Origin: Thermostichus lividus PCC 6715
Lineage (GTDB): Bacteria > Cyanobacteriota > Cyanobacteriia > Thermosynechococcales > Thermosynechococcaceae
Assembly: GCF_002754935.1 (NCBI RefSeq)
Contig: NZ_CP018092.1
Location: 1,922,001 to 1,986,000 of the forward strand
Reading direction: 5' to 3'
DNA length: 64,000 nucleotides
This document shows, piece after piece, positions 49,657-58,914 of this stretch. The notes beneath the pieces were generated by a model, which did not search any database, was not told where the DNA came from, and worked only from the letters and a program-made list of their open reading frames with translations. Made by a program: the position numbers and the translations under genes. Within the stretch, counting starts at the first letter, position 1. Every line of letters begins with the position of its first letter.

Positions 49657-51486
49657 ATGCCAAGTTCACTTTTAGAGACCAGTTGGTGGGTGCCCTGCTA
49701 TGGCCTAGTGGGCGCAACCCTGACCCTACCGTGGGCAACGGGCTATGTGCGGCGCACCGGGCCTCGCCCTGCCGCCTACTTTAATCTATTAATGACTCTT
49801 GCTGCCTTTGTGCATGGGTTTTTGTTGCTGCAACACACTCGCAATGGTGCTACTGCAACCATTGTGTGGCATTGGCTGCAAGCGCCGGGGCTGGATTTAT
49901 CCTTTTCTCTACTTATTAATAGCGTCACGACCAGTGCCATGGAGTTGGTGACTGGCCTGAGTATTCTGGCGCAGATCTTTGCCCTTGGTTATCTCGAAAA
50001 GGACTGGGGACTGGCGCGATTCTTTGCCTTGATGGGTTTTTTTGAGGCGGCATTGAGTGGTATTGCCCTCAGTGACTCCTTGCTGTTGAGCTATGGCCTA
50101 CTGGAGGTATTAACCCTCTCTACCTATTTGCTGATTGGTTTTTGGTATGCGCAGCCACTGGTGGTGAAGGCGGCACGGGATGCTTTTTTGACAAAACGGG
50201 TGGGGGATATTCTTCTGCTGATGGGGGTGGTGGCGGTGGGCAGTTTGGCGGGGAGTTATGACTTCCCTGCACTTTACGACTGGGCAGAAACCGCTCACCT
50301 CCCCGAAGGCTGGGGACTGTTACTGGGGTTAGCCTTAATTGCTGGTCCCACGGGTAAATGCGCCCAAGTGCCGTTGCACCTATGGTTAGACGAGGCCATG
50401 GAAGGGCCAAACCCCGCGTCAATTATGCGCAACTCGGTGGTGGTTGCAGCGGGTGCCTATATCCTCATTAAGCTACAACCTATCCTCGTCGTCTGCCCAG
50501 GAGCCAATGCGGCTCTGATCCTAATTGGGGCAGTAACCGCCATTAGTGAGTCGTTGGTGGCGATCGCCCAGATTGATATTAAGCGTGCCCTCTCCCACTC
50601 GACAAGTGTGTATTTAGGTCTTGTCTTTATTGGCGTGGGCACCAACTGGACAGATTTTGCCCTCTTTGTACTCCTCACCCATGCCATTGCCAAAGCCTTG
50701 CTGTTTATGAGTATTGGCAGTGTCATTATGACAACGAATTGCCAAGATCTCACCGAGTTGGGGGGGCTAGGCGGGCGGATGCCAGCCACCAGTTCTGCCT
50801 TTGTCATCGGTGGCTTATCTCTTATTGGCCTGTTACCCCTAGGCGCATTCTGGTCCTTCTATCGCGGCATCAACCACTATTGGTTAACGATGCCTGCGTT
50901 GGTTGTGTTGATTTTGGTGGTCAATATTTTGACGGCAGTGAACCTAACGCGGGTGTTTCGGCTCGTGTTTTTAGGCGCTGCCCAGCCCAAAACCCGCCGT
51001 GCGCCGGAAGTGCCTTGGCCACTGGCGGTTCCGATGGTCACCCTTTCAATCTTGAATTTGCTGGTGCCCATCATCCTACAGCGGGTGCAGCTGCTGCCTA
51101 CTACCATTAATTGGACCATTGTGGCGCTTTTAGTCACCTCTGGCCTCTTTGGGGTGTTGTTGGGAGGCTTTGTTACCCTGAAGCGCAGTTGGACTCGTCC
51201 GATCAAGGTGCCCCTGCGTTTTGTGCAGGATCTGCTGGCCTATGACTTCTACATTGAAGAACTCTATCGCTATACGGTGATCTGGGCAGTGCGATCGCTC
51301 TCGCAGTGCAGCGCTTGGGTGGATCGCCACATTGTGGATCGCATTGTCAATACAACGGGTATGGCTTCGTTGGTGGGTGGGGAACTGCTGAAGTACAGCG
51401 CAACGGGGCAGTCCCAAGCCTATCTGCTACTGGTCTTTGTTGGGGTGGCAATTCTTGGAGGGGCGATCGCATGGCTGCTCCTGTAA
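49657..51486 (+). CDS. ndhF3: NDH-1 subunit NdhF3 (CO2-uptake type NdhF)
   Basis: The 609-residue proton-pumping subunit has about 15 membrane helices. The antiporter-like signatures include GPTGKCAQVPLHLWLDEAMEGP and NSVVVAAGAYILIK. It is immediately followed by ndhD and cupA, the arrangement of the low-CO2-inducible NDH-1MS complex, which makes it NdhF3 rather than the respiratory NdhF1. The C-terminus lies near the amphipathic lateral helix region typical of NdhF. The stop (TAA) shares a base with the ATG of ndhD3. Confidence 0.92.
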   Translation: MPSSLLETSWWVPCYGLVGATLTLPWATGYVRRTGPRPAAYFNLLMTLAAFVHGFLLLQHTRNGATATIVWHWLQAPGLDLSFSLLINSVTTSAMELVTGLSILAQIFALGYLEKDWGLARFFALMGFFEAALSGIALSDSLLLSYGLLEVLTLSTYLLIGFWYAQPLVVKAARDAFLTKRVGDILLLMGVVAVGSLAGSYDFPALYDWAETAHLPEGWGLLLGLALIAGPTGKCAQVPLHLWLDEAMEGPNPASIMRNSVVVAAGAYILIKLQPILVVCPGANAALILIGAVTAISESLVAIAQIDIKRALSHSTSVYLGLVFIGVGTNWTDFALFVLLTHAIAKALLFMSIGSVIMTTNCQDLTELGGLGGRMPATSSAFVIGGLSLIGLLPLGAFWSFYRGINHYWLTMPALVVLILVVNILTAVNLTRVFRLVFLGAAQPKTRRAPEVPWPLAVPMVTLSILNLLVPIILQRVQLLPTTINWTIVALLVTSGLFGVLLGGFVTLKRSWTRPIKVPLRFVQDLLAYDFYIEELYRYTVIWAVRSLSQCSAWVDRHIVDRIVNTTGMASLVGGELLKYSATGQSQAYLLLVFVGVAILGGAIAWLLL

Positions 51487-52967
51487 TGCCCCTGTTGAGC
51501 ATCGTCTTGCTCGTGCCCTTGCTCGGTGCCCTAGCGCTCAGTTTGCTCCCGCAAACCAGTGGGGGTCGCACCTATCGCAGTTTAGCCGCCGTGGTGATGG
51601 CGATCGCCCTTGTGGTAAGCCTCGCCATTGCCCGCCTCTTTGACCCCAGTAATGCCGCTCCCCAGCTGACAGAGGCCTTACCGTGGTTAGACACCCTAGG
51701 GTTAAGTTACCGCCTGAGTGTGGATGGTCTATCCTTGCCCTTAGTGGTGCTGAATAACTTCTTGACCCTGATTGCCCTGTGGGCAACCTCGGTCAATCTA
51801 CCGCGCCCTCGCCTGTACTATCCCCTTGTTCTTTTGCTGAATGCGGGGGTCAATGGGGCTTTCTTGGCCGATAATCTGCTTCTGTTTTTCCTGTTTTACG
51901 AACTGGAATTAATTCCTCTATATTTGCTGATTGCAATTTGGGGGGGGGCACGCCGTAGCTATGCCGCAACAAAGTTCTTAATCTACACCGCAATTTCCGG
52001 AGTTCTGCTCCTAGCAGGCTTTTTGGGGTTAGTCTGGTTGGCCGGAGCCAGTTCCTTTGATTTTGATCCTCAGCGTTCGACACTGCTGCCCCTGACCTCG
52101 CAATTGATTCTCCTCGGCTTGATTTTGGTGGGGTTTGGCATCAAAATTCCGCTGGTGCCCTTTCACACGTGGCTACCCGATGCCCACGTTGAAGCGTCAA
52201 CCCCAATTTCTGTGCTTTTGGCGGGGGTGCTCTTAAAGTTGGGCACCTATGGTCTGGTGCGCTTTGGGGTGCAACTGTTCCCCCACGCATGGCAAGTTGT
52301 CGCGCCCGTTCTAGCCACCTGGGCGGTGGTGAGTGTCCTGTACGGCTCACTGATGGCGATCGCCCAAACCGACATGAAAAAAATGGTGGCCTACAGTTCC
52401 ATCGGCCACATGGGATTTGTCCTTTTAGCAACCGCTACCGCCACTCCCCTCAGCATTTTGGCGGCCATTGCCCAAATGGTTAGCCATGGCCTCATTTCTG
52501 CCCTCCTCTTTCTGCTGGTGGGGGTGGTCTATGAAAAAACCGGCAGCCGCAACATTGAAACCCTGCGGGGACTGCTGAACCCAGAGCGGGGCTTGCCCCT
52601 CATTGGCAGCCTGATGATTGTGGGGGTGATGGCCAGTGGCGGTATTCCGGGGATGGTGGGCTTTGTTGCAGAGTTTCTCATCTTTCGCAGTAGCTTTCTC
52701 ACGTTTCCGGTGCAAACCTTACTGTGTCTTGTGGGCACCGGCTTGACCGCTGTCTATTTCCTGCTGTTAGTGAACCGCGTCTTTTTTGGCCGCCTGTCCA
52801 ACGACCTAACGGAACTCCCCCCCGTTGCGTGGGGCGATCGCCTGCCAGGACTCGTTTTGGCCGCGCTAATCTTGATCCTAGGGATTGTGCCCAACTGGCT
52901 CATCCACTGGAGTGAATCCACCGTTAGCCTGCTCACCCCTACTGTTGCCACCCTAATGCCGCTATGA
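51486..52967 (+). CDS. ndhD3: NDH-1 subunit NdhD3 (CO2-uptake type NdhD)
   Basis: The 493-residue NuoM-type subunit has about 14 membrane helices with FYELELIPLYLLIAIWGG, KIPLVPFHTWLPDAHVEAST and the lysine/histidine proton-path segments. ATG at 51486 forms a TAATG coupling with ndhF3; an ATG at 51471 inside ndhF3 would add five residues. It is followed by cupA with an ATGA overlap. Part of NDH-1MS, where it contributes the proton channel coupled to CO2 hydration. Confidence 0.93.
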   Translation: MPLLSIVLLVPLLGALALSLLPQTSGGRTYRSLAAVVMAIALVVSLAIARLFDPSNAAPQLTEALPWLDTLGLSYRLSVDGLSLPLVVLNNFLTLIALWATSVNLPRPRLYYPLVLLLNAGVNGAFLADNLLLFFLFYELELIPLYLLIAIWGGARRSYAATKFLIYTAISGVLLLAGFLGLVWLAGASSFDFDPQRSTLLPLTSQLILLGLILVGFGIKIPLVPFHTWLPDAHVEASTPISVLLAGVLLKLGTYGLVRFGVQLFPHAWQVVAPVLATWAVVSVLYGSLMAIAQTDMKKMVAYSSIGHMGFVLLATATATPLSILAAIAQMVSHGLISALLFLLVGVVYEKTGSRNIETLRGLLNPERGLPLIGSLMIVGVMASGGIPGMVGFVAEFLIFRSSFLTFPVQTLLCLVGTGLTAVYFLLLVNRVFFGRLSNDLTELPPVAWGDRLPGLVLAALILILGIVPNWLIHWSESTVSLLTPTVATLMPL

Positions 52968-54103
52968 CTCCCTTGACCGCTGTCACTGGTGCCCGTGCTA
53001 CTGAACTCCGCGCTGCGATCATTGAACGACTGCTCAACAACCAAGCCCTGCTGCCGGATAGCCCCACCCACGTGATGGAAGTGGTGGGAATTCTCAAAAG
53101 CTATGGCATTGTGCTCAAGGCTTACGCCGAAACTCTCTGTGATATTAGTGAGCGGCAATTTTTAGTGCTGTTTCCCTTTTTTAAGTACTTCAATGGCGAG
53201 ATCACGCTCCCCAAGCTCCTGCGACATTGGTGGCATGACCGCATTAACTACGAGTATGCCGAATACTGTATGCGAGCCATGATGTGGCACGGCGGCGGTG
53301 GCCTAGATGCCTTTTTAGACTCGGCGGAATTTCGGCAACTGGCTACTAAAGCCATCGCGGCTAAGTTACGGGGCAACCCCTTGATGCAATTGGTCAATGG
53401 GCTGTTTCCTGAGTTTTTACTGGAAACGGTACGAATGCTCTGTTACTACAGCGGCCTTGGCCAATTTTGGAGCGTCATGTATCCGATTTTCCTCACCCTG
53501 AGCGATCGCTACGATGCCGGAGAGATTCGCACCATTCCCGATGTCGTGGATCACATTCGCTCAGGACTCATTGCCGATGCCGCCCGTCCCATCACCTATC
53601 GTGTACAAATCCGCGGTAACACCTACGATATTCTCCCCGCCAGTGCCCAACTCACCTTTTTGGCCGATACGGCCATTCCCTACGTCGAAGCTGTATTTCT
53701 GCGGGGCACCCCCTTCTTTGGCCTTGTTTCCTTTAATGCCCAAGCGCAGCAAATCTCCCGCGATCAAGGGGAGTTTAGCTATGGTGCCCTCTTTGCGGAT
53801 CCCATTCCCACCGGTGCTGCGGGGATTCCGCCCACGCTGCTCATGCAGGATATGCGCCACTATTTGCCCCCGTACCTGCACGAGTTTTACCGTCATCAAG
53901 GGCGCGGTGAAGACGATCTGCGGGTCAAAATCTGCCAAACGTTCCAAAAGTCAATGTTTTGCGTCACCACTGCTGCGATCACTGCCCTAGCGCCCTATCC
54001 ATGGACGACCCGCCACCCTGCTGAGCAGGCAGCTAACCGTGAATTTTACGAGCAGTGGCTAGAGCGACTAGCAACCTCGCGGTTGTGGGCTGTTCAAGCC
54101 TGA
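52964..54103 (+). CDS. cupA: CO2 hydration protein CupA (ChpY)
   Basis: The 379-residue soluble-looking protein matches the Cup/Chp family: VMEVVGILKSYGIVLKAYAE, FKYFNGEITLPKLLRHWWHDR, INYEYAEYCMRAMMWHGGGG and YLPPYLHEFYRHQGRGEDD. In NDH-1MS it is thought to hydrate CO2 to bicarbonate in a redox-coupled, unidirectional way. Position directly after ndhF3-ndhD3 with a 4-bp ATGA overlap selects CupA over CupB. The usual fourth partner cupS is not downstream here. Confidence 0.93.
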   Translation: MTPLTAVTGARATELRAAIIERLLNNQALLPDSPTHVMEVVGILKSYGIVLKAYAETLCDISERQFLVLFPFFKYFNGEITLPKLLRHWWHDRINYEYAEYCMRAMMWHGGGGLDAFLDSAEFRQLATKAIAAKLRGNPLMQLVNGLFPEFLLETVRMLCYYSGLGQFWSVMYPIFLTLSDRYDAGEIRTIPDVVDHIRSGLIADAARPITYRVQIRGNTYDILPASAQLTFLADTAIPYVEAVFLRGTPFFGLVSFNAQAQQISRDQGEFSYGALFADPIPTGAAGIPPTLLMQDMRHYLPPYLHEFYRHQGRGEDDLRVKICQTFQKSMFCVTTAAITALAPYPWTTRHPAEQAANREFYEQWLERLATSRLWAVQA

Positions 54104-54221
54104 ATTGAAGGCTGGGTGAAGCTCAAAAAAACTGCCGGACTTTCTAGGTTCATCTGCTACTTGCAGGGGCAATCTAAACATTGCACAATGCTTAAAAGGT
54201 TGCGTTGTCCCGTGGGTTCCA

Positions 54222-54785
54222 ATGAATTTAGCAGACTGCTATCGGGTGCTGGAACTCCCAGAAGGAGCCTCCTTAGCACAGGTGAAGTCTGCCTACAGGC
54301 GATTGGCACGCCGCTATCATCCCGATGTTAATCCGGGCGATCGCTCTGCCCACGATAAGTTTATTCTGCTGCAACAAGCTTACGAGAAACTCACACGCGT
54401 GCTGCCCACCTTTCAGCCAGCTCCGAAAGCCACTGCCCCAGAACCAGCGCCAGCATCACCAATCACTGCCTTTGAAATCGAGCTCAAGCACGCCAGCTAT
54501 CGCCAACTACAGGAATTTCTGAAGTACCGCTGTTATGGTCGTGCGCTGACCCTAGTGGAGGGGTTAGCAAGCCGTTTACCGCAAGATGCGGAAGTACGGC
54601 AGTGGCAAGCGGTCACCTATCAGTGCTGGGCACGGCAACTCATTCGCGATCGCCAACCTCAAACTGCCCGGGACTATCTACACCGCGCCTTAAAAGCAGA
54701 TCCCGACAACCGCAGCCTCTGGCAGGAAGCAGAAAAGGATTTTCGTACCCTTGATCGCCTCTACGGCAAAGCCCCCAGCACCTAA
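54222..54785 (+). CDS. J-domain protein with TPR-like C-terminus
   Basis: Residues 1-65 form a J domain (DCYRVLELPEGASLAQVKSA, RRLARRYHPDVNPG with the HPD motif). After a Pro/Ala-rich linker (about 66-85) the C-terminal 100 residues are helical with TPR character (ALTLVEGLASRLPQDAEVRQ, DYLHRALKADPDNRSLWQEA). It is probably a DnaK cochaperone for a specific client. It lies 118 bp after cupA and its stop interlocks with flv1 (CTAA at 54782-54785). Confidence 0.88.
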   Translation: MNLADCYRVLELPEGASLAQVKSAYRRLARRYHPDVNPGDRSAHDKFILLQQAYEKLTRVLPTFQPAPKATAPEPAPASPITAFEIELKHASYRQLQEFLKYRCYGRALTLVEGLASRLPQDAEVRQWQAVTYQCWARQLIRDRQPQTARDYLHRALKADPDNRSLWQEAEKDFRTLDRLYGKAPST

Positions 54786-56515
54786 CTGGTTTTACGGTGC
54801 TGAATAGCGGTCAGGCCAGTTGTTTGCAGCAGTTCCCCACTATCGACAACAGCGTAGATGAGCCAGTGATCGCCACACTTCATGCGGGATTCGACGGTGC
54901 ATTCAATGTAGGCGAGGGCATCCAGTAGAATGGGGGCACCACTGCTAGCACTTTTCAAGCCTAAGGTGGCCAGTTGCTGTTCCCCCAGCCGTTGCGCCTG
55001 CTGGAACTGGCGGACAAGGGGACTCCCTTCCTTGAGAATATTCAAAACAAAGCGATCGCCCACAAGGCAGAGACTGTCTGCCCACTGCTGCGGCAGGGAC
55101 ACCGTTACGCCGGGGGGGTTAAAAGAGGCTTGGGAGACCGACGACACCAGAATGGCCGCCGCTTGGGTCATGTAGGTGCAACCCTCCGGCAACGTCGTGA
55201 GAATACACAAAGAACCAACCACCCGATTCACTGCCTGTGCCGTGCGATTCACCTGTGCTTCTACAAGGCTGGGCTGAAGGACGGTGCGGGATTTCCGTAG
55301 TTTTTTCAGGGCTTGGGCAAACTCCTGAGCCGCCGCTTGGCACTTTTCGAGATCTGCTGCGGTGGGGGTAAACTTCACCCGTAGGGTTTCAAAGCCAAGG
55401 GTATAGCCAGCATCCAAGAGCTTTTGCTCAATATCATCAATCGCTTCCCCACTCCAGCCATAGGAGCCAAAGACTCCCGCTAACTTGGTTTTATTGCCTT
55501 CGGCCAGAATAAAGCCTAGGGCTGTTTGCACCTGCGTGGGCATATGCCCGCCAAGGGTGGGTGAGCCAACAATAAAGCCATCGCTACTGTGGATCAGGGC
55601 TTGCATTTCCGCAGGTGGTGTCGTCTCACAGTTAATGGCAGCCACCTGTACCCCCGCTGCGGTTAAGCCTTGGGCAATGGCATTGGCTAAAATGGCGGTA
55701 TTGCCGTAGGCAGAGGCATAAAAGAGTGCCACCGTTGTTTCCTGCTCTGTTTGGGCATGACACCAGTCGCGGTAGTCCTGAAAGAGGCGACTACGGCTAA
55801 ACTTGACTATCGGGCCATGGGCTGGTGCGTAGAGGTGTGGCGGTGGCGTGAGTTCCGCGATCCGATCCAGAATACTTTCTACTTGGCGAGGTTGGGCTGC
55901 GTGCAGGCACTCAAAATAGTAGGCGCGGTCTTCATCGAGTTTTTTCCACTGTTCATCGTAAAGGCTATCGCTGCACACATGGGCGCCAAAGAGCTTGTCG
56001 GTAAAGACAATGTGATGCTGGCGGTCAACGGTAATCAGGCCATCGGGCCAGCGGGGAGTGGCGGCGGCGATAAACTCCAGTTGCCACCCGTCCCCCACAT
56101 CGAGGGGCGTATCACTACGGGGAATCCAAAGCTGTAGTTGATCGCCAAGGGCGGCTCGTAGGGTCACAGCGCCTGCTTTGGAGCAGACCAACGTCATCTG
56201 GGGCGCACGCTCGAGCAATGCCTTCACCGTCACTAAGCGATTGGAGTTGACGTGGCTGAGAATCAGATAGCGCAGTTGGCGCAGATCAATTTGCTGTGCC
56301 AGCTCCTTGAGGTATAACTGACTAAAGGATTCACCCGGCGGATCCAAAAGGGTGGGCTGCGCCGCCTTGAGCAGATAGGAGTTGGAGGTGGTTCCCTGCT
56401 GACGACCGTACTCCACTTCAAATTTGAGCCGCTCCCATGTTCGCGATCGCAACACCAGCACCCGTGGCACAAGTTCTGCCACCTGGACATCGCGGGGTCG
56501 AGTTTCGGTTAGCAT
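54782..56515 (-). CDS. flv1: flavodiiron protein Flv1-type, lacking canonical iron ligands
   Basis: The 577-residue protein has the cyanobacterial plan: metallo-beta-lactamase-like domain, flavodoxin domain (VALFYASAYGNTAILANAIA) and C-terminal flavin reductase domain (GSLCILTTLP...). The diiron ligand motif HxExDH is replaced by SHVNSNRL (H88, N90, N92, R93), the substitution pattern typical of Flv1. It acts with Flv3 in photoreduction of O2 to water downstream of photosystem I. The start ATG 56513-56515 (MLTETRPRDVQV) fits the family. Follows flv3 by 109 bp. Confidence 0.92.
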   Translation of the reverse strand: MLTETRPRDVQVAELVPRVLVLRSRTWERLKFEVEYGRQQGTTSNSYLLKAAQPTLLDPPGESFSQLYLKELAQQIDLRQLRYLILSHVNSNRLVTVKALLERAPQMTLVCSKAGAVTLRAALGDQLQLWIPRSDTPLDVGDGWQLEFIAAATPRWPDGLITVDRQHHIVFTDKLFGAHVCSDSLYDEQWKKLDEDRAYYFECLHAAQPRQVESILDRIAELTPPPHLYAPAHGPIVKFSRSRLFQDYRDWCHAQTEQETTVALFYASAYGNTAILANAIAQGLTAAGVQVAAINCETTPPAEMQALIHSSDGFIVGSPTLGGHMPTQVQTALGFILAEGNKTKLAGVFGSYGWSGEAIDDIEQKLLDAGYTLGFETLRVKFTPTAADLEKCQAAAQEFAQALKKLRKSRTVLQPSLVEAQVNRTAQAVNRVVGSLCILTTLPEGCTYMTQAAAILVSSVSQASFNPPGVTVSLPQQWADSLCLVGDRFVLNILKEGSPLVRQFQQAQRLGEQQLATLGLKSASSGAPILLDALAYIECTVESRMKCGDHWLIYAVVDSGELLQTTGLTAIQHRKTS

Positions 56516-56624
56516 CAGACACTCTCCTAAGAGCAGCAAGGTTATCCTCGGCGTGGACTGGCACAGCAGCCAATCATGGCCTAAGCAGAAAAAATCCTGA
56601 GGTTGAGTCAGAGCTTAAGACGAC

Positions 56625-58340
56625 CTAGTAGTGATTCCCCACCTTGCGATGGTGAACCGCCGTGAGGCCATCGGGCTTCGAGACCCGCCCACTATCCACG
56701 GTGCTATAGACAATCCAGTGATCGTGGGCATCTAACCGACTCGCCACAGTACATTCGAGGTAGGCAAGGGCATCTGCCAAAATGGGACTGCCGTTAGCGG
56801 CAGCGTAGGTTTTGATGTGGGCAAAGCGATCGGCGCCGGGGGGAAAGCGTTTGAGGAAATGCCGCATCAAGGGCTGGTAGTTCTCGTCTTCAAGAACATT
56901 GAGCACAAAGGTATCCCCCACATGCAGGAACGACTCAATGGCGCGATCCTTGGCGACAGCGATGGAAACGCCCAAGGGTTCGGTACTGGCTTGGGATACC
57001 CATGAGGCCAGCATGGCACTGTTGATGGGGCCCTTTTGGGCGGTGATAATGTACAGGCCACCGCTAAGGCGCCCCAAGGCTTTGTCTAGGTCGGTGTCAA
57101 GGGCTTTCATTTGCTTAACGGTGCGATCGCGCAGTAGCCATTGCCCCATATCCGTTCCGGCTTCTTCGGCTTCCTGCAGCAGGGCATCGGTGGGGGCAGC
57201 GCTGACGCGAATCACGGGAAATGCTGGGGTCAACCCCGCATCCCGGAACTGATTCAGGAGCGGATAGGCTGGCTCGGCATCAGGCACCCCACTCTCGAAC
57301 ACGCCAATGGCTTGCTTGGCATGGGCTGCGGCACGAATTGTACTCAGTGCGGTTTTGGCAGCAGCCGTGGTGGGAGGGGTGCCGATAATCATCCCAGCGG
57401 CAATCTCGGCAAGTTCTCGCACGTCTTGGGGTTCTACTGTTAGCACATCCATGGTTTCCACCACCACACCGGTTTTGGCGGCACCGCGCTCAATGGCCTC
57501 TACTAGGGCATTGGCATAGCCGTACCCCCCTGCATAGAAAATGGCGACAGTGGTGGCTGCCTTGGCCTGCTCTTGGCTCCACGTGCGGTAATTCTCTAAC
57601 CAGCGGGACAGATGGTGTTTGAGAAATGGACCGTGCCCCGTTGCCACTTGCTGAATCGCTGGTAGGGGTTCCAAGCGCTTAAAGGCTGACAGAACCGAGC
57701 GGGCATTCGGCCCCATAAGGCAGTCGTAGTAAAACTTGAAGTCCGGCGCCAGCAATTCTGGTTCACTATCGTAGGGGTCATCATTGCAGTAGTGGGCACC
57801 AAATACGTCACAGGTAAACAGAGTTTGGGTGCCGTGGTCAAAGGTGAGGATAGTATCCGGCCAGTGGAGGTTTGGTGCCATGACAAATTCCAAGACGTGC
57901 CCGTTGCCCAGATCAAGGCGATCGCCATTTTTGACTTGCCGTTGGCTAAAGGGTTGATGAATGAGATCCGCCAGAAATTGCAGCGCCACCTTAGAGGCCA
58001 CAACGGTGACGTGGGGCGCTTTAGCTAAGACCGCCTTGACGAGGCCACTGTGATCCGGCTCGGTGTGGCTAACGATGAGATAGGTTAGATCCCTAGGGTT
58101 CACCAATTGCCACAGTTGCTCAAGGTAGCGATCGCCAAACTTGGCATGGGAAGTATCCACAAGGGCAATCTCCTGCCCCTGAATCAAAAAAGAATTGTAG
58201 GTCGTGCCATTTTCAAGGGCGAACTCAATATCAAAGCGATCGCGATCCCAGTCTAGACAGCGAATGGCTGTTGTGTCAGCGGCGATGTCCAACACCTGAA
58301 GCGTCAATCGCGCCGGACGCTTAGCTGTAGTGGCGATCAT
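56625..58340 (-). CDS. flv3: flavodiiron protein Flv3-type with canonical diiron site
   Basis: The 571-residue protein has the same three domains as its neighbour but keeps SHTEPDHSGL with ligands H92, E94, D96 and H97, plus downstream ligands (HWPDTI, CDVFGAHYC, GHGPF). The flavodoxin part reads VAIFYAGGYGYANALVEAIE and the flavin reductase part GGLYIITAQKG. Flv3 pairs with Flv1 in the Mehler-like reaction. It is the upstream gene of the flv3-flv1 pair; start ATG 58338-58340. Confidence 0.93.
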   Translation of the reverse strand: MIATTAKRPARLTLQVLDIAADTTAIRCLDWDRDRFDIEFALENGTTYNSFLIQGQEIALVDTSHAKFGDRYLEQLWQLVNPRDLTYLIVSHTEPDHSGLVKAVLAKAPHVTVVASKVALQFLADLIHQPFSQRQVKNGDRLDLGNGHVLEFVMAPNLHWPDTILTFDHGTQTLFTCDVFGAHYCNDDPYDSEPELLAPDFKFYYDCLMGPNARSVLSAFKRLEPLPAIQQVATGHGPFLKHHLSRWLENYRTWSQEQAKAATTVAIFYAGGYGYANALVEAIERGAAKTGVVVETMDVLTVEPQDVRELAEIAAGMIIGTPPTTAAAKTALSTIRAAAHAKQAIGVFESGVPDAEPAYPLLNQFRDAGLTPAFPVIRVSAAPTDALLQEAEEAGTDMGQWLLRDRTVKQMKALDTDLDKALGRLSGGLYIITAQKGPINSAMLASWVSQASTEPLGVSIAVAKDRAIESFLHVGDTFVLNVLEDENYQPLMRHFLKRFPPGADRFAHIKTYAAANGSPILADALAYLECTVASRLDAHDHWIVYSTVDSGRVSKPDGLTAVHHRKVGNHY

Positions 58341-58454
58341 AGGCAGTTCCTCAACCTCTGAAACTACCTATTATCCTGACATATTAAAAAAGGTTAATGG
58401 CTTTAGAGTTTCTAATAGGACTAATAATCAAGTTCACCAATCGTAATGATTGTG

Positions 58455-58745
58455 TTAGTCCGGCTCGAGGGGAGCCATGGTCAACCCAGCCCGCAACAAC
58501 TGCTCATGGTAGAGTTCCGCCTGCTCTTGCGGCCCAACCCAAACAATTGCTTGGCCATCGTAGTGAACTTGGTTGGTTAACTCCCAAGCGCGATCGCTCG
58601 TCATGTTGGGAATGTACTTCATTAAGCACGCAGCCACATGTTGAAACGTATTGAAGTCATCGTTAAGAACAATGATTTTGTAATTGGGGTAGTGCTTGCG
58701 AATCACCTGCTGTGATTGGCGCTCTTGCGGTAAGACAGTAGGCAT
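58455..58745 (-). CDS. clpS: ATP-dependent Clp protease adaptor ClpS
   Basis: ClpS delivers N-degron substrates to ClpC/ClpA-ClpP. The 96-residue sequence has the variable N-terminal tail and the conserved core YKIIVLNDDFNTFQHVAACL, M..RAWELTNQVHYDGQAIV and EQAELYHEQLLRAGL. Start ATG 58743-58745. Single gene upstream of the divergent panC-cmk. Confidence 0.95.
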   Translation of the reverse strand: MPTVLPQERQSQQVIRKHYPNYKIIVLNDDFNTFQHVAACLMKYIPNMTSDRAWELTNQVHYDGQAIVWVGPQEQAELYHEQLLRAGLTMAPLEPD

Positions 58746-58914
58746 AGGCTAGATACGAATTCAGCACTGTTACCCCCTAGTGTAGCTCAAGCCGTTCCGC
58801 AACAGAAAGAGATTTGTTTCTGACAGCAATTTTAGTCAAATGATTAGCGTGACCAATCTGGACTAGGATGGAGAATGTTTTGGCGATCGCCTGCTGTGAA
58901 CCAGTGATGAACCT

